Positions 46,341 to 58,215 of a stretch of DNA of 64,000 nt are shown piece by piece (the first letter of the stretch is position 1; every line of letters begins with the position of its first letter). The notes under the pieces are model-generated. The model was not told the DNA's origin. It worked only from the letters and a program-made list of their open reading frames with translations, and did not search any database. Made by a program: the position numbers and the translations under genes. Origin of the DNA: Letharia columbiana (Eukaryota > Ascomycota > Lecanoromycetes > Lecanorales > Parmeliaceae); assembly GCF_014066305.1 (NCBI RefSeq), contig NW_023501109.1, positions 180,535 to 244,534 on the forward strand, written 5' to 3'.

Positions 46341-47114
46341 TCCTGTCGATTGAAGGCCGGAAAGCAATGTTTGCCGATTTGCAAGCAAGTAGGCTATGGG
46401 TATATAGAAATTGGTCAGCCATGGACAGTAGGTCATACCAGGATAATTGGTGGTAATGCACCACAGGACCTCCTACTCAGGTAAATGTTGACACTGTTCA
46501 AAAAGGATGATTTGATTTTATCCTGAGCTCTCTGGATCCCGTTCTATATAGGTACACTGGGAACTAAGTATGAGGTGCCAATTCTGACAAGAGCGGTAAG
46601 GTGCAAGTTAGTACCGGACCCACATTACCCGCCTCTGGACGGTACGAGTATGGCAACGGACCTGAGCAAATAGCTGCAGGCTTCGATGAGATTGAAGAAG
46701 GCGGGTAGCTTCAGCCTTCGATGCCTCACGAATGATACGGCCCACGATGACTAGGTATATAGCTGGTAAGCAAGCTTCGCTCTTGCCTCTTCGAGATATA
46801 CATTGATTGTCGTAGCGATGTGGGTTGATGAATCAGAAGTAGCTTTGGCTACTGTCCACTCTGTATTGGGTGCTACAGCCGTCCATGCCAAGAACCGACA
46901 TCATTTTCTGAACACCCTCCTAGGCTTGTCTGCCGTTCTTAGGTACCTTAGTATTCTACCTAAGGTAACTCTAGCCGTAGATATTGCTAGCGCCGTAGGG
47001 CTGATCATATCAACTTCCGCTTGTTGCTCTACATCTACCATACCTCACGCACTTAGTCCTTCTCATAGCAACTACGCTGTGCATTCTGTGAGATTTGCAT
47101 AACATCTTCTCAAG
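46341..47114. promoter_or_regulatory. Upstream region of the CadA-like gene
   Basis: Intergenic between two plus-strand genes. It contains GTACCTTAGTATTCTACCTAAGG at 46944-46966, an imperfect inverted form of the motif cluster at 45031. No gene seen; the last 300 bp should hold the promoter. Confidence 0.35.
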
Positions 47115-48729
47115 ATGGGCACCATCAGTGATGAGAGGCCTGAAGCTCCTGGAACGACTGAGCATCTTTGCAGATGGATACATCATCTGCAATTTGACGA
47201 CGTCCCAGAAGACATCCGGACCCGTGCCAAACATCTCATCCTTGACGGTCTCGCCTGCGCCATAGTTGGCGCGTATATGCCATGGTCTGAACACGCTGCT
47301 AGTAGTATGCAGGCTTTTGAGCCAAATGGTAATGCTACCATATTTGGACATCCATATGTACGATTCCGATTCTTTACTGGTATAGCGGAAGTCATTCCCC
47401 TGCATATTGATCGCACAAACTTGCATGGAAGGCTAGCGTTTTATAAAATTCTCATTGCTTCACTCGTGCTCCATTTCTTAACAGCCCATCTAGAAATTGG
47501 GCCCCCTGGCCGCCGCCCTCCTTAACGGCGCCTTCATTCAAGCCTGCGAACTGGACGACTACCACCATGAAGCCCCCCTCCATTCAGCATCCGTCATCCT
47601 CCCCACTCTTTTCGCCGCCTCAGAATCTCAAAGTCATGCCCGGCCTCCAGCACCCGTAACTGGCAGCACGTTCCTCCTTGCGAGTATTGTCGGTTTCGAA
47701 GTCGGGCCGCGCGCCGGCCGCGCCCTTTACGGTACGGAACTTCTTTCCATGGGCTGGCACTGCGGTACAGTATTCGGGCACCCAGCCTCTGCGGCCGCAG
47801 CGTCGAAATTGTTTGCTCTGAGCGCCAGGCAAACTGAGGATGCGGTTGGCATCGCGTGCACGCAGGCGTGTGGGCTGATGTCTGCGCAGTATGAAGGTAT
47901 GATTAAGCGCATGCAGCATGGATTCGCGGCGCGTAATGGACTTCTCGGGGCATTCTTAGCCAAAGGCGGCTACGAAGGAATCAGGAAGGTATTTGAGAGG
48001 CCGTATGGTGGGTTCTTGACAATGTTCAGCAAGGGAAATAGTAGGACGCCTGCGTACATGGTTGAGGAGGTCACGAAGGGATTGGGCACGACGTGGGATA
48101 CAGCTGAGGTGCGGATCAAGACTCATGCTTGTGTTGGCGGAGCTTATGGTCTTGTCGAATGTATTGAGAAGATGCAGAAAGAGAAACCGGAAGAGCTCAA
48201 AGACTTGCAAGCTATTAAAGGAATCAGACTCGAGCTATCGAAGCCGCTGATAGGGCACTGTGGTTGGACCGCCACAAGACCTATGACTGCCACCGGCGCG
48301 CAGATGAACGCCAACTACATTGCGGCGGTTCAACTTGTGGACCAAGAGGTTCTCTTGGAACAATTCGAAGAGAGCAAGCTCGACCGAGATGAGGTATGGG
48401 AATTGGTTGAGAAGACTGTATGCGTGCACAATGAGAGGTTTGATCGACTGAGTTATGAGATGGGGGCGGTCGTTACGATCGAGTTCAAAGATGACAGACT
48501 AAGTTTGCAGAAGGTGGTCGAAAAACCGAGAGGAATAGATCCTCCCATTGCAAATGAAGAAATCGTGGAGAAGTACAGGAGACTCACAGCTAATCTCCTA
48601 CCCAGAGATAGGCAGATTGCGATTGAGAAGACAGTGTTAAATTTGGAGAAGCTCGACAACGTTATCACGTTGACTAGTCTCCTTTCACAGCCATTCAAGC
48701 TTGATCACTCGGTACGACCCAAAATCTAA
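47115..48729 (+). CDS. MmgE/PrpD-family protein, cis-aconitate decarboxylase-like
   Basis: Two exons: 47115-47357 and 47494-48729, 492 residues, close to the 490 of Aspergillus terreus CadA. Landmarks: RAKHLILDGLACAIVGAYMP, then residues 100-117 ELDDYHHEAPLHSASVIL, GFEVGPRAGRALYG, GWHCGTVFGHPASAAAASKL, IKRMQHGFAARNGLLGAFLA, KTHACVGGAYGLVECIE, and the CadA-type substitution region GHCGWTATRPMTATGAQMNA. The family has a helical domain and a smaller domain closing over a dicarboxylate or tricarboxylate. CadA makes itaconate from cis-aconitate; members also dehydrate 2-methylcitrate. The substrate here is open. No peroxisomal signal (ends RPKI). It converges on the next PrpD gene with only 42 bp between stop codons. 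Confidence 0.85.
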
Positions 48730-48771
48730 GCAACTTTATCGTTGACGCTTGTGGGTTTGCTATGAACTGTG

Positions 48772-50341
48772 TTATAATTTTGCATGTGCTTCTTTATCTC
48801 TAGCAAAAAGATCCACAAAGTCCTTGATAGGCATATCTTCAGTCTCGGACGATCGGAATATTTTTTCCACCTCCCGCGGAGAGAACGCTCGCTCTAAGTT
48901 CTTCCGAATCTTCGTCTCAACAGCGCCAACAGTTTCTGGCCTCAAGGCATGACCGAGTGGGTACTCTATCACGATCTCATCAAGCTGCCGGCCATCACGC
49001 AGCATAACTTTTACTCCATTCGCGGCGCTCCTCTTATCAACATCGAGGTATTCTCTGGAAAACCGTTCCTCTTCCACCAGCTCAATCTTCGCTCTCAGCC
49101 GGTCCACCCGGGGATCTTTTGCCCATAGACTGGTGTCGCTGTAATCACTGTACTCAACCAGCGAACCTTTCAGAAAAGTCACCGCCATCATATATTGCAT
49201 ACAATGGTCTCGATCTGCTGCGTTGTATAACTCGCCTGATTTGCTTATGATAAGAATGGCACCAGCATGCGTCCGGACTCTGATTTTTGATATGTCCTGA
49301 TCAACATCTAGCCCTAGGTCTGCTATCGTGCGACTAATTTGCAGCACAGCTTCGAGAGCAGAGATCGCATGGCCTTCAGCTGGTATAAGTTTGAAGAAGA
49401 TGTTTTCCATGACCCACGTTCCAAACGGGCGGTGGAATGAGAAGACTCGGTTCTTGAAAGTCGCCGCATAGAAACCCCATCTCGGAGCCGTCAGCACAGT
49501 AGGAGCTCCTGGCTGCCCAGCTTTGGTGAGAAGCGATAGGTGTACTGCCCGCATACAGGCGTCTCCACCAGCCCAACCCTTACGTGGGCCAGTATTCGGC
49601 GCATGGCGGTACGTTCGCAGAGGGTGACCATCCATCCAGACCTGGGACAACGCTGCGTGGGTCTGCGGCTCGCTCAAGCCTAGGAGCCAGCAGGTGACCG
49701 CTGTCGCGGATACTTTGACGAGAATGACATGATCAAGACCAAGGGCGTTAAAGGAATTAAGGATTTGAAATATCCCTTGGATCTCATAGGCTTTGATGAG
49801 AGCGGTGAGAAGGGTTGATACTGTGAGGGGCGGAGCCATAGGATTACTGCCGCGGACTTTGGGGGAGGTACGATTGAGCCAGTCGCTGACGGCGAGAATG
49901 GCACCGAGGTTGTCTCCATTATCAATATCAATTCACGTTCGAGCCATTGAATACGCTGGGGTGTTCTCTACCACGGGGAGACAACTTACCCGACGGATGT
50001 CCCCATTCAGCGCCATAAAACCCATCACTATGGTCAAGATAGCGAATCAGTATAGCCATATCGAAGGCTCCTTTGACGGGATCTAATTGATACGAGGTAC
50101 CAGGCAACCTGAAGCCATTGGGAACTACTGTGCCCGGAACAACGGGGCCTAGCATGCGCACACATTCAGGACTTGTCGTCAGGGTCTCGATGGCGCAGCC
50201 AAGGGCGTCCAGAAGCGCCGTGCGAGCGTGGAGCCATGCTTTGGGACTCGATGGCTTGTGGTGATAGACGTAGGTGGTGATGTCGATAATGATTTGATCG
50301 TAAGCTTGGCGGGTATTGTCGTTTGGCGTCCTCGTTGCCAT
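48772..50341 (-). CDS. MmgE/PrpD-family 2-methylcitrate dehydratase-like, PTS1 end
   Basis: Two exons: 50341-49990 and 49913-48772, 497 residues. Landmarks: HARTALLDALGCAIETL, RLPGTSYQLDPVKGAFDMAI, LDHSDGFYGAEWGHPSD-NLG (intron at Asp), LGLDHVILVKVSATAVTCWL, MDGHPLRTYRHAPNTGPRKG, GDACMRAVHLSLLTKAGQPG, and RVRTHAGAILIISKSGELYN. The fold and FLDFND-like positions match fungal 2-methylcitrate dehydratases rather than the CadA-like neighbour. The protein ends in AKL, an accepted type-1 peroxisomal targeting signal. Alkylcitrate dehydratases of maleidride pathways belong to this family. It faces the citrate synthase gene with a 377-bp shared upstream region. Confidence 0.87.
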
Positions 50342-50718
50342 TGCTATAAGTATCAATCAGGTAAACAAGTGCTCTGAAGTTTCAGGCTTCTCTGCGCTAT
50401 CGCTTTCAAATTCGTTACCTGACCCGTCTGCACAACTACACAATTATCACGGAGACGCCGAAGGTAAGTGGCTGCGAAGCTGTAACTAAAGGTCACCGCT
50501 AATGCACGTGCCCCTCATGGCCCCATTGATGGACATGACAAATTACCGCGCTACGATCTTACCGTTCGCTACTCCGAACAAGGCCACCGATTCTGATGCC
50601 ACGGCATAGAAAATTCAAGTTAATTTCAGAAATTACGTGCAGATGAGGTACCTGACATCGACAGCCACAATCGGCGAGCAACACGTACGACGCGATGTTC
50701 AATTGAATCTTCAACACT
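50342..50718. promoter_or_regulatory. Bidirectional promoter of the PrpD-like and citrate-synthase-like genes
   Basis: 377 bp separate the two divergent start codons. No motif was recognised with confidence. The arrangement would permit co-regulation of dehydratase and synthase. Confidence 0.4.
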
Positions 50719-52320
50719 ATGACCCAGAAGGCTTCGCTCAGTATTACTGACAACCGTACAAGAAAGACTTACGAGATCCCAATATCCCACAACGCAATTC
50801 ACGCACCCCATTTCAAGCAAATAACAGCGCCTGATGCCGATACCGGTCTGCTCATCTCTGACCCAGGACTTCGAAACACCGCCGTCGTCGAGTCAGAAGT
50901 TGCATACCTGTATGAACAACTTGACAAGCACCAGCAAGCTTCCCAGCCCGGGCTGACACCCACGCGTTGAATCTAGGAATGGCAGCACTGGAACCCTGCA
51001 TTACAGAAGCTACTCCGTCGGCGAACTCTACCACAAAGACCTACAATATGAGGATGTCCTCCACCTCCTCACCTGGGGCTATCTGCCGTCCCAAACGCAG
51101 AAAGCCCAGCTGCGAACAGAGCTTGCAGCCGCACTGTCGACGCCCGCAGACACAATCTTCAGCGTCATCCACGCCTTCCCGTGAGCACGCCCTTGCACCG
51201 TACCCAGCTCAAGCGTCCAACTTACGCTCCTCAATACCAGCACCACCGCCCCCCCAATGACCATGATCCTCGCCGGCCTATCGGCCCACCTCTCCTCCCG
51301 CCCCACTACAATTCCCGCCTTCATAGGCGCCAACCTCTACGAATACGCCAACCCCCCTTTAACAATCGAAGCCCAAATCACCCCCACCCTCTCCGCCCTC
51401 GCCCTCGTCGTCGCAGTAACCTACTGCCACCGCACCTCCACGCCCTTCACGCCGCCTCTCCCCACTCTCCCTTTCGCCGCCAACGTCTTCCGCATGCTCG
51501 GCCGCCCCCTCTCGACACACGAGCATACCGCCATCGAGAAACTTTGGCTGCTATACGCCGATCACGGCCTCGCCAACGCCACAGCCGCCTTCCTGCACAC
51601 GGCCTCCACGCGCGCCGACCCCGTCAGCTGCCTCATCGCCGCCCTGAGCGCCGGCTACGGGCCCCTGCATGGCGGCGCCATCGACATGGTCTACCACATG
51701 CTGGCGCGCGTGGGCTCAACAGCACAGGTGCCGGCACTGATCGCGGAGGTGAAGAGCGGGAGGGGGAAGCTCTATGGGTTCGGCCATCGCGTGTACGAGA
51801 CTGTGGATCCGCGCGCCGGCTTTGTGAAGGAGATCTTGGGCGGGTTTGAGCGCCGCAAGTTCGAGATTGTGGAGGTCGCGGAGGAGATTGAGCGATGCGT
51901 GAGCGAGGATGAGTGGTTCCGGAGCAGGAACATCAGGATGAATGTTGATCTTTTTGGGTGCTTTGTCTATACTGCGCTGTACGTTGCACTCCATCTCTTC
52001 CACCCTTTCCTCCGTTGGAAGCGCCTACAGTGGATCGAGTGCATTGGGGTATCGTTACTTGGCGTTAGCATTGGAGGGACTCATGGATTTGTGTTAGTGG
52101 TTTGCCGCCCGAGATCATCTTCCCGTTGACGGCGATTGCGAGGGCGCAGGGGTACATGGCCCGGTGGAGGGAATTCAATAGTAAGTCGATCAACCCCTTT
52201 AAATACAGACTGAATCATAGGTGGGGTGTTGACGGCTGACCTGCAGTGAACTCGCCGCCTATATGGCGGCCGCAGCAGATCTACACTGGTCCAGTAGCTA
52301 CACGTAGCTCTAAGCTCTAA
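50719..52320 (+). CDS. Citrate-synthase-family enzyme (alkyl- or methylcitrate type), PTS1 end
   Basis: Five exons: 50719-50909, 50977-51180, 51241-51978, 52098-52180 and 52247-52320, 429 residues, all in phase. Landmarks: DNRTRKTYEIPISHNAIHA, NGSTGTLHYRSYSVGELYHK, PPMTMILAGLSAHLSS, the active-site sections ADHGLANATAAFLHTAS, GPLHGGAIDMVYHM, GFGHRVYETVDPRA (catalytic His) and NVDLFGCFVYTAL (catalytic Asp), then GLPPEIIFPLTAIARAQGYM. There is no mitochondrial presequence, so this is not the Krebs-cycle enzyme. The last exon ends in SKL, a peroxisomal targeting signal. The sequence resembles fungal citrate synthases placed in secondary-metabolite clusters, which condense an acyl-CoA with oxaloacetate. 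Acyl-CoA substrate unknown. Neighbours on both sides fit such a pathway. Confidence 0.88.
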
Positions 52321-52434
52321 GCTCTAGATCAACGCCGCTTCCATTAACATACCATAATATTCCATTGAAAGCAAAGAGTGAGCCTAGCATCTGACCTTCC
52401 TCCCATGCCCACACTATACTCCTCTCCGGCCTGC

Positions 52435-53326
52435 TCACATCCAAGCCGCAACGCCGGCCAACGCCAAGGGCGCCCATGCAAAACAGCCCACAGACCAAAC
52501 ACTCACACAACCTTCGGCACCTATCAAGGCGGCCGAACTACTCTCCGCCACCGTCTTTCCCGTCGCCGTACTGCTCCCCTCACTCGTACTATGCCCCGAC
52601 GACGATGTCGTACTACTCGCTCCCCCACTCGTAGTCGTATGCCCCGCCGTCGTCGTAGCACTAGCAGTAGTGTTCTGCACATCAAAATATCCCGCCGCGA
52701 GCGGCTGTCCCAACCCCGTGGCCGCCACCAAGCCCGTCAGATTGAACGGATACCGATTCGTCGGGTTCGACGCATTGAGCGGCAAGTAGCGGAGAAAAGC
52801 GCCGGGAACCGCGAAGCCATCTGGCTGCTTCCACAGCGTGAGGGTGTACGAGTGCGCGTCGCCCGGCGTGGGTGCGGGGACGAGATAGGGCGCGAGCGGC
52901 TGGGCGGCGGTCGTGAGGGGGTAGAAGGCCGTGCCGTTGCGCGTCGTGGGGGTGTCGGGGGAGGTCAGGCCCGGGAGCAGGTAGTGCAGGACTTCGAAGA
53001 CGTCGGTCGCGGTGCCGGCGCCGGGGTCGACCATGACGGCCAGGTAGGTGCCGGGGAGGGCGGCGGTGGTGCCGAGGGTTGGGGGGCTGGCGACGGCTGG
53101 GGCCCGTCAGCGGTAGGGAGGAATGGGGGGTTGAGGGCAGAGGAGAGGACGGAGACGTACCGGCTTCGGGCAACAGTTCCCCTTGGGGAGAAACGATTGT
53201 GGTGTTAAATTGCAAAATTAGCGGGTTCGTGGTGCGGAAGGCGAAGTTGGAGGGCGTTTGGGCGAGGGAGGGTTGGAGGAGGGTGATGAGGAGGAGGGAG
53301 AGGGTGACGAATGGGTTAAGTTGCAT
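52435..53326 (-). CDS. Secreted GPI-anchored PEBP-like protein
   Basis: Two exons: 53326-53161 and 53096-52435, 275 residues. Signal peptide MQLNPFVTLSLLLITLLQPS, then NFAFRTTNPLILQFNTTIVS, the PEBP core YLAVMVDPGAGTATDVFEVL, LHYLLPGLTSPDTP, YLVPAPTPGDAHSYTLTLWK, and PFNLTGLVAATGLGQPLAAG. The PEBP motif DPDAP appears as DPGAG and the usual HWL as HYL, so ligand binding may differ. A Thr/Ser-rich stalk (residues 195-240) and hydrophobic tail (FAWAPLALAGVAAWM) indicate GPI attachment. PEBP-like proteins assist dimerisation in maleidride biosynthesis, but GPI-linked secreted PEBPs are also widespread in fungi, so its link to the cluster is inference. Confidence 0.75.
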
Positions 53327-56300
53327 GATTGATCACTGGGTGAATTGGAGGCGTGATGTGCGCCTGTGATGGGCGAAGGATTGATTGTTTCGAAGAGATA
53401 AATGATGAGTGTTCAAGGTACCATGGATGGGTAGCGACAGTGTTCTCTCAGTCCCGTTCTTAGAACGACACTGAGAACCTGGTTGAGTGTGAAGGGGGGG
53501 TTGGGGGCCGGTCAATTCAAAGACCCATGATTGCTGTGTTATCAGAGAGAAGGATTTTGTCAGAGAGAGGAGCGATTGATGCTGGGCCACAGATAGATGA
53601 TGACGCCAAGATGCAGCCAGACTCCAGATGTGATGTTGCAGGCTGAAACTGTCGTGTTGATCTCACTTCCTAAAGCAGTCTAGCACACAAAAACCGAGCC
53701 AGTGCATGAGAACCAAGGATGAGGCGAGCACTCTTTCTTTGGCCTTCGCCCACGCTATTTTAAGGCGAAATAGGTACGATGAGATGCCAACCCTCTCGGC
53801 TAGCGCAAATCGCGAATCGCATGTCGCGAATTAGAATGCATCTGGGAACCTACTCTGTACAACATCGTTCAATAGATTTTGAAAGCTATCAATAGGTACT
53901 GACCACTTTTCAGATCGATTTGAGATCCAAGTATCTACGAACAGAGATATCTTAAGAGAGCTGAGTCCATGTTTGCGGAGTCACAAGTCAGGTTATATGG
54001 TAGCCGAGCACGTGAAGAAGTTCGATGCCGAGCCCATCTGGAACAGTACGAGTAGGTATGGCTGCCAACTCAAGGTGAGGAGAATAGTGTGCCTCTTCAA
54101 CCACCGTCACTGCTCATCATGGGCTCTGTGAGCAGCTCTCCTCTCACTTCGTAGATTCCAGCGAGCTCTGCAGTACCTGGAATCCGTGAAAATTTGCTCA
54201 GGCGTTGCCCCTCGAATTTGAGTTTCCCGCCTTTATGCTTGCAGCAAATGTCGCGACCTCACGCTATATCGAATGGGGTGTCTTTGTGCACCTCTTCTAT
54301 TTCAACTTCGAAATCTCTGTATGCGATGGTGAGCTTCAAAGGAAAGGGCGGCGTGCGGAATATCGACACTGTTTCTTATCCTCCCGAGCACCCTCTCTCG
54401 GGAGCCTGGAAAAGGAAGCTGGTTCACCACCTGTATGAGGGAAACACCCACTGAAGGGGCAGTGTCCCTGCGTCTGGATGAGGCTTTACCGTGGAACATC
54501 AGATTTGACTTGTGTTCTGTGGCCACCAAAAACTGTCTGGATTAAGATTTGTTGCTTGAAATTACAGCTTTGAAAGCAAGAGAAGATCTTACTCCTGGAG
54601 TAGCTTATCAAACCACTTTGGCCATCCGACTCTCGAGCAATTGTGCAATCTCTAGGTTGTTCAACTCCATGAACATCATATACTTATTTCCCCGAATCCC
54701 CACGATCGGTCAGTCGAAGCCACTCAACGTCGGCGCCCGCCTTTTTGGGAAACCGCGCAGATTGCCGGACCAATACAGTCGAGCAATGCGCTATCAGCCA
54801 CTTCTAAACCACTTTGTTCGATGTCCTTGTCTTCTAAGGATTGTACTGTGATGGCGTAGCAGGCATCGAAAATTGGATCACCTGCTCGGCCGGAAATGAG
54901 CCACTGCGTATGGATTTGAGTTTGAGGTCAGAGTTTGGATTCAGCCGTGGAGGTCCCGGGAGAAAGAGAGGTTTTGGGAAGTCCAGTGCTTCCTGTCCAT
55001 GTCTTCGGGGAGGATGCTTGTTCTCATTCGAAGACCCAGCTCGGATCACAGCTCTCAATATTTTTTCAACGAAGCCGGCTGGCACGGTGCCAAGAGGGTT
55101 GGAGGAAAGCTGCCACGCTGAACGACGACGGGTGGGCGGATCGAAAAGATAGCCTACGTAGCTGTGATCAATCAAGTAGGAAGCCCGTTCTCTGCGGCCG
55201 TCAGAGGTGTTGAGCCAATTCTAGTCGTCAATCGACTTGAAAAAGCAGAGGTGATGGATAGGAAATGGTAACTCTCATCATGAAATGTATTTTCACTGGT
55301 GAAGGGAAGATAAGGATACCATCCCGGAAAGCACACGTTTGCAAGGAGACTTGAGACCCGGTGCGAAACGAACCGATGCAGTTTGTCCACCGCCATGAAT
55401 AAACCCCAATGGCAACACGTGCCTAACATTTCGAAGAGGAGCAACCGCTCGACATACATCTGCCTTTGCATCACACGCTTTCCATGAAGCTTTTCGTGAC
55501 GGTTCTTATCGTCCACAAAATTGCCGCCCACGTAAAATAGAGACTGATGGCAAGCAGACTCTGAAGCTTCCATGTTGCACACAGTGGTGGAGGAGGAGGA
55601 GGAGGAGGAGAACGGAAAGGGTTTTCAAGCGCTCTTGGGATAATTCACTGCTTTGAAGGAATGAAACTCGTATAAGAATACAAGGGGAGTAAATATCCTT
55701 GGTCATACAAAGAAAGAATAAAGAAGAAGAAGAGACCCCCCCCCAGGCCCGACGTTCTGCGGAGTAGTAAACCATGCGTAAGACCTACAAGTCCTTGTCG
55801 CCTTGGCCCGAAGGAGCGAGCAGGGTGCTCATGAGCCAATGCAATGAGAAGCTGTAGCGCAACCGGTGCCTTACCATACTCCGTACCCGACATCAATGCA
55901 ATTTTTACCTGGCTGCCTAGTGCATCACGGTGCAACGGTATCTCAACCATCGATATCCAAGCAGCCTCGGGAGGTGGGACGACATTGTTCAGACCGACCC
56001 ACCCGAGACCCGCAGTGAATGAACGCATTACAGGCCAGCCCCGGATGGGTTCATCAAACGCAAACGGATAATAACACGACCTTCGTCCGATTGTCTGGCG
56101 TAAGACAGAGGCGAGTGGGTTGCATTTGCCGCCAATTGCGCAGTTCAAACCAAAGACGAAAATCGCAACGCTTTCCCATCCCGGCGGCTTTGCGCTACAT
56201 GGGGCATCATCATCAGCGTTGCCGGGGTTTTGGAGGAGATGCCGGAACGACGCACGACCGGATACAGAATTGAGTGAAGCGTACGTACGTACGTTCGGTT

Positions 56301-56378
56301 TTGCGCTCGCGCCAGAACAGTGATGAGGATGTAGGAAGCACGCGGGCGGTATCCTTGTCACGAAGCATTCCTCCAGCA
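53327..56378. other. Gene-poor stretch before the RIP-mutated block
   Basis: About 3 kb with no supported gene. Notable bits: a GGA trinucleotide run (55585-55608) and a (GTAC)n run (56281-56295). The minus-strand frame 56379-55645 is open for 245 codons from ATG 56379 (MLEECFVTRIPPACFLHPHH) but shows no domain, signal or intron sites and is probably chance; it is listed here and not called. Confidence 0.45.
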
Positions 56379-57639
56379 TTGCCAATCACGATGGTACGAA
56401 GCCATCAGAGTGTCAAATAGTGCCGATGCATTAGGTAGCAGGGCAGAGCGATGCAAAAGGGAAGGGTAAGTAGGGAGGACAGGGAAAACGTGCCAGCGGA
56501 TATAACACGAAAGTACCTGAAAAGATACCGGTTAGGCAGCGACAAAGGCCCAAGCCTAGCGAAAGTGTATAAACAAAAAAAAAGCCTACGATCGAAAAGG
56601 CATTCTACCATGGAAATTCGTAGGAAACGGGATTGCATTGCGCTTCGCACCTGCCGGGGTCAAGCAGTCGGGGGTACACCCGTAGAAGCATCTTTAGATA
56701 TCATACTGACAAACATGCCGCATTAGTAGCATTGGTTGTTGACATGTCAGCAGAAGTTATCCTCTAGCGTCCGATCACCACATCCACCTGAAATGGACAC
56801 ACGTACTCGCCCAGAAACACAGTAGGCGTAGGCCTGCTCCCATCATCAGTTAGATATTAATAGCGACGATATCGATAAATAAGAATATCTCATATGATAT
56901 CGAAGTCTCTAATGGGTATATAGAATATAGAAAAAGACGTCTTTAAATATAGAAAGGTTTATGTTATCGTTATAAATGACTTAATTAAATATCGCTTAGT
57001 TATCTTAATACTATGATTTTAAGAAAATAGTAAGGGATATTAGGCTCTAGGTCTATTAGTAGTTAGTATATTCTTTATTAAAGAAGGTTAAAAGTTAAGT
57101 AATATTTCTCTTTACTTTAAGAATTTTTAATAGAATCTTCTTATATAGAGTTATATAAAAAAAATTAGGGCGATAATAGAGTTTTATAATTATACTCTTT
57201 ATATATAGCGTATTAGACGATTAAACTATATTAGAAATACGTCGTTAAACAATTTATTAATAGATCTTTACGCGCGAGACTTATTTAGAAGAGTAATACG
57301 ATAAGATAGAGTATAATAAGTCTATTATATATAATAACTTTAATTCGAATAATATTAAATAAGAAGAGAAAGGAGGCTATAATTAGTTAGAAGATTGATA
57401 AGGTAAGAAGATAAATTAATAAAGAATAATTAGTTTAAATGTGAAAGAGATCTTATTAAGAAGAGGTCTTAGCGAGGTCTTAATAAGAATTTCCAGATTT
57501 TATTAAGTAGATCTCACCTTTAATTATTTTCTATATTATTAATTAATATCTAATCTATCTATTATCGCTATAAAGTCTACTTTATCTATTACTAAATATT
57601 CGCTAATAGTCTCTTAGCCCTTTACATTTACGTTTTATC

Positions 57640-58215
57640 TTAAAAAAGAAGTAAAAGTAATACTTCGTCGAAGATAACTAGTACAACTAAGAAGAGGAAG
57701 ATAAGGAAGATAAAGATTAGAAAGGTTTAGGATATGATAAGTATAATAAAAGAGTTAGAATTAAGTCTCTACGACTTAGTAAAAGACATATAAGACTATT
57801 ATCAAAAAAACCCTTTATAGAGTAGATCTCTATAGCGTAACTTTCTCGTAAAACTTTATATTGAAGCCGATCTTCTACTTAATGCTATACTGAAGAATAG
57901 TTCGACTAATAAGTCTATCGAACGTACTTTATTAAATCGTTAAAAGGCCTCGCTAGAAAAAATAGAGTAGATTTCGAAGTTATTATAAAAAGAGGTTCTC
58001 GCTATTAATAACTTAGATCTTTTTAAGAGATAAAATAAGGATATTAACTTAAAGGGGCTCTATAATATAAAACTAAAAGGGCTATTAAAGGCTATTAAAA
58101 AGGAAGTATTATATATTTATCGATTTTTATCGATTATAATATAGTCTTAATATATAAAGAAGAATAAAAAATCCCTTCTATGGCCTCAACTTAATTCTAT
58201 TATAATAGTTTTTAG
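57640..58215 (+). pseudogene. RIP-inactivated frame of an element protein
   Basis: One frame reads coherently for about 190 codons if TAA/TAG are read as mutated Gln or Trp codons: SNTSSKITSTTKKRKIRKI near the start, ELELSLYDLVKDI, NFLVKLYIEADLLLNAILKN, KEVLAINNLDLFKR and LKGLYNIKLKGLLKAIKKEV. The pattern is helical, Lys-rich and acidic, as in coiled-coil proteins. I do not recognise a family. The lesion type (stop codons, no frameshift) fits RIP. It belongs to the same AT-rich block as the helicase but lies on the other strand. Confidence 0.5.

Noticed and set aside
55645..56379. 245-codon minus-strand open frame
   Set aside because: No domain, signal peptide, splice sites or compositional support; probably a chance frame in GC-richer intergenic DNA.
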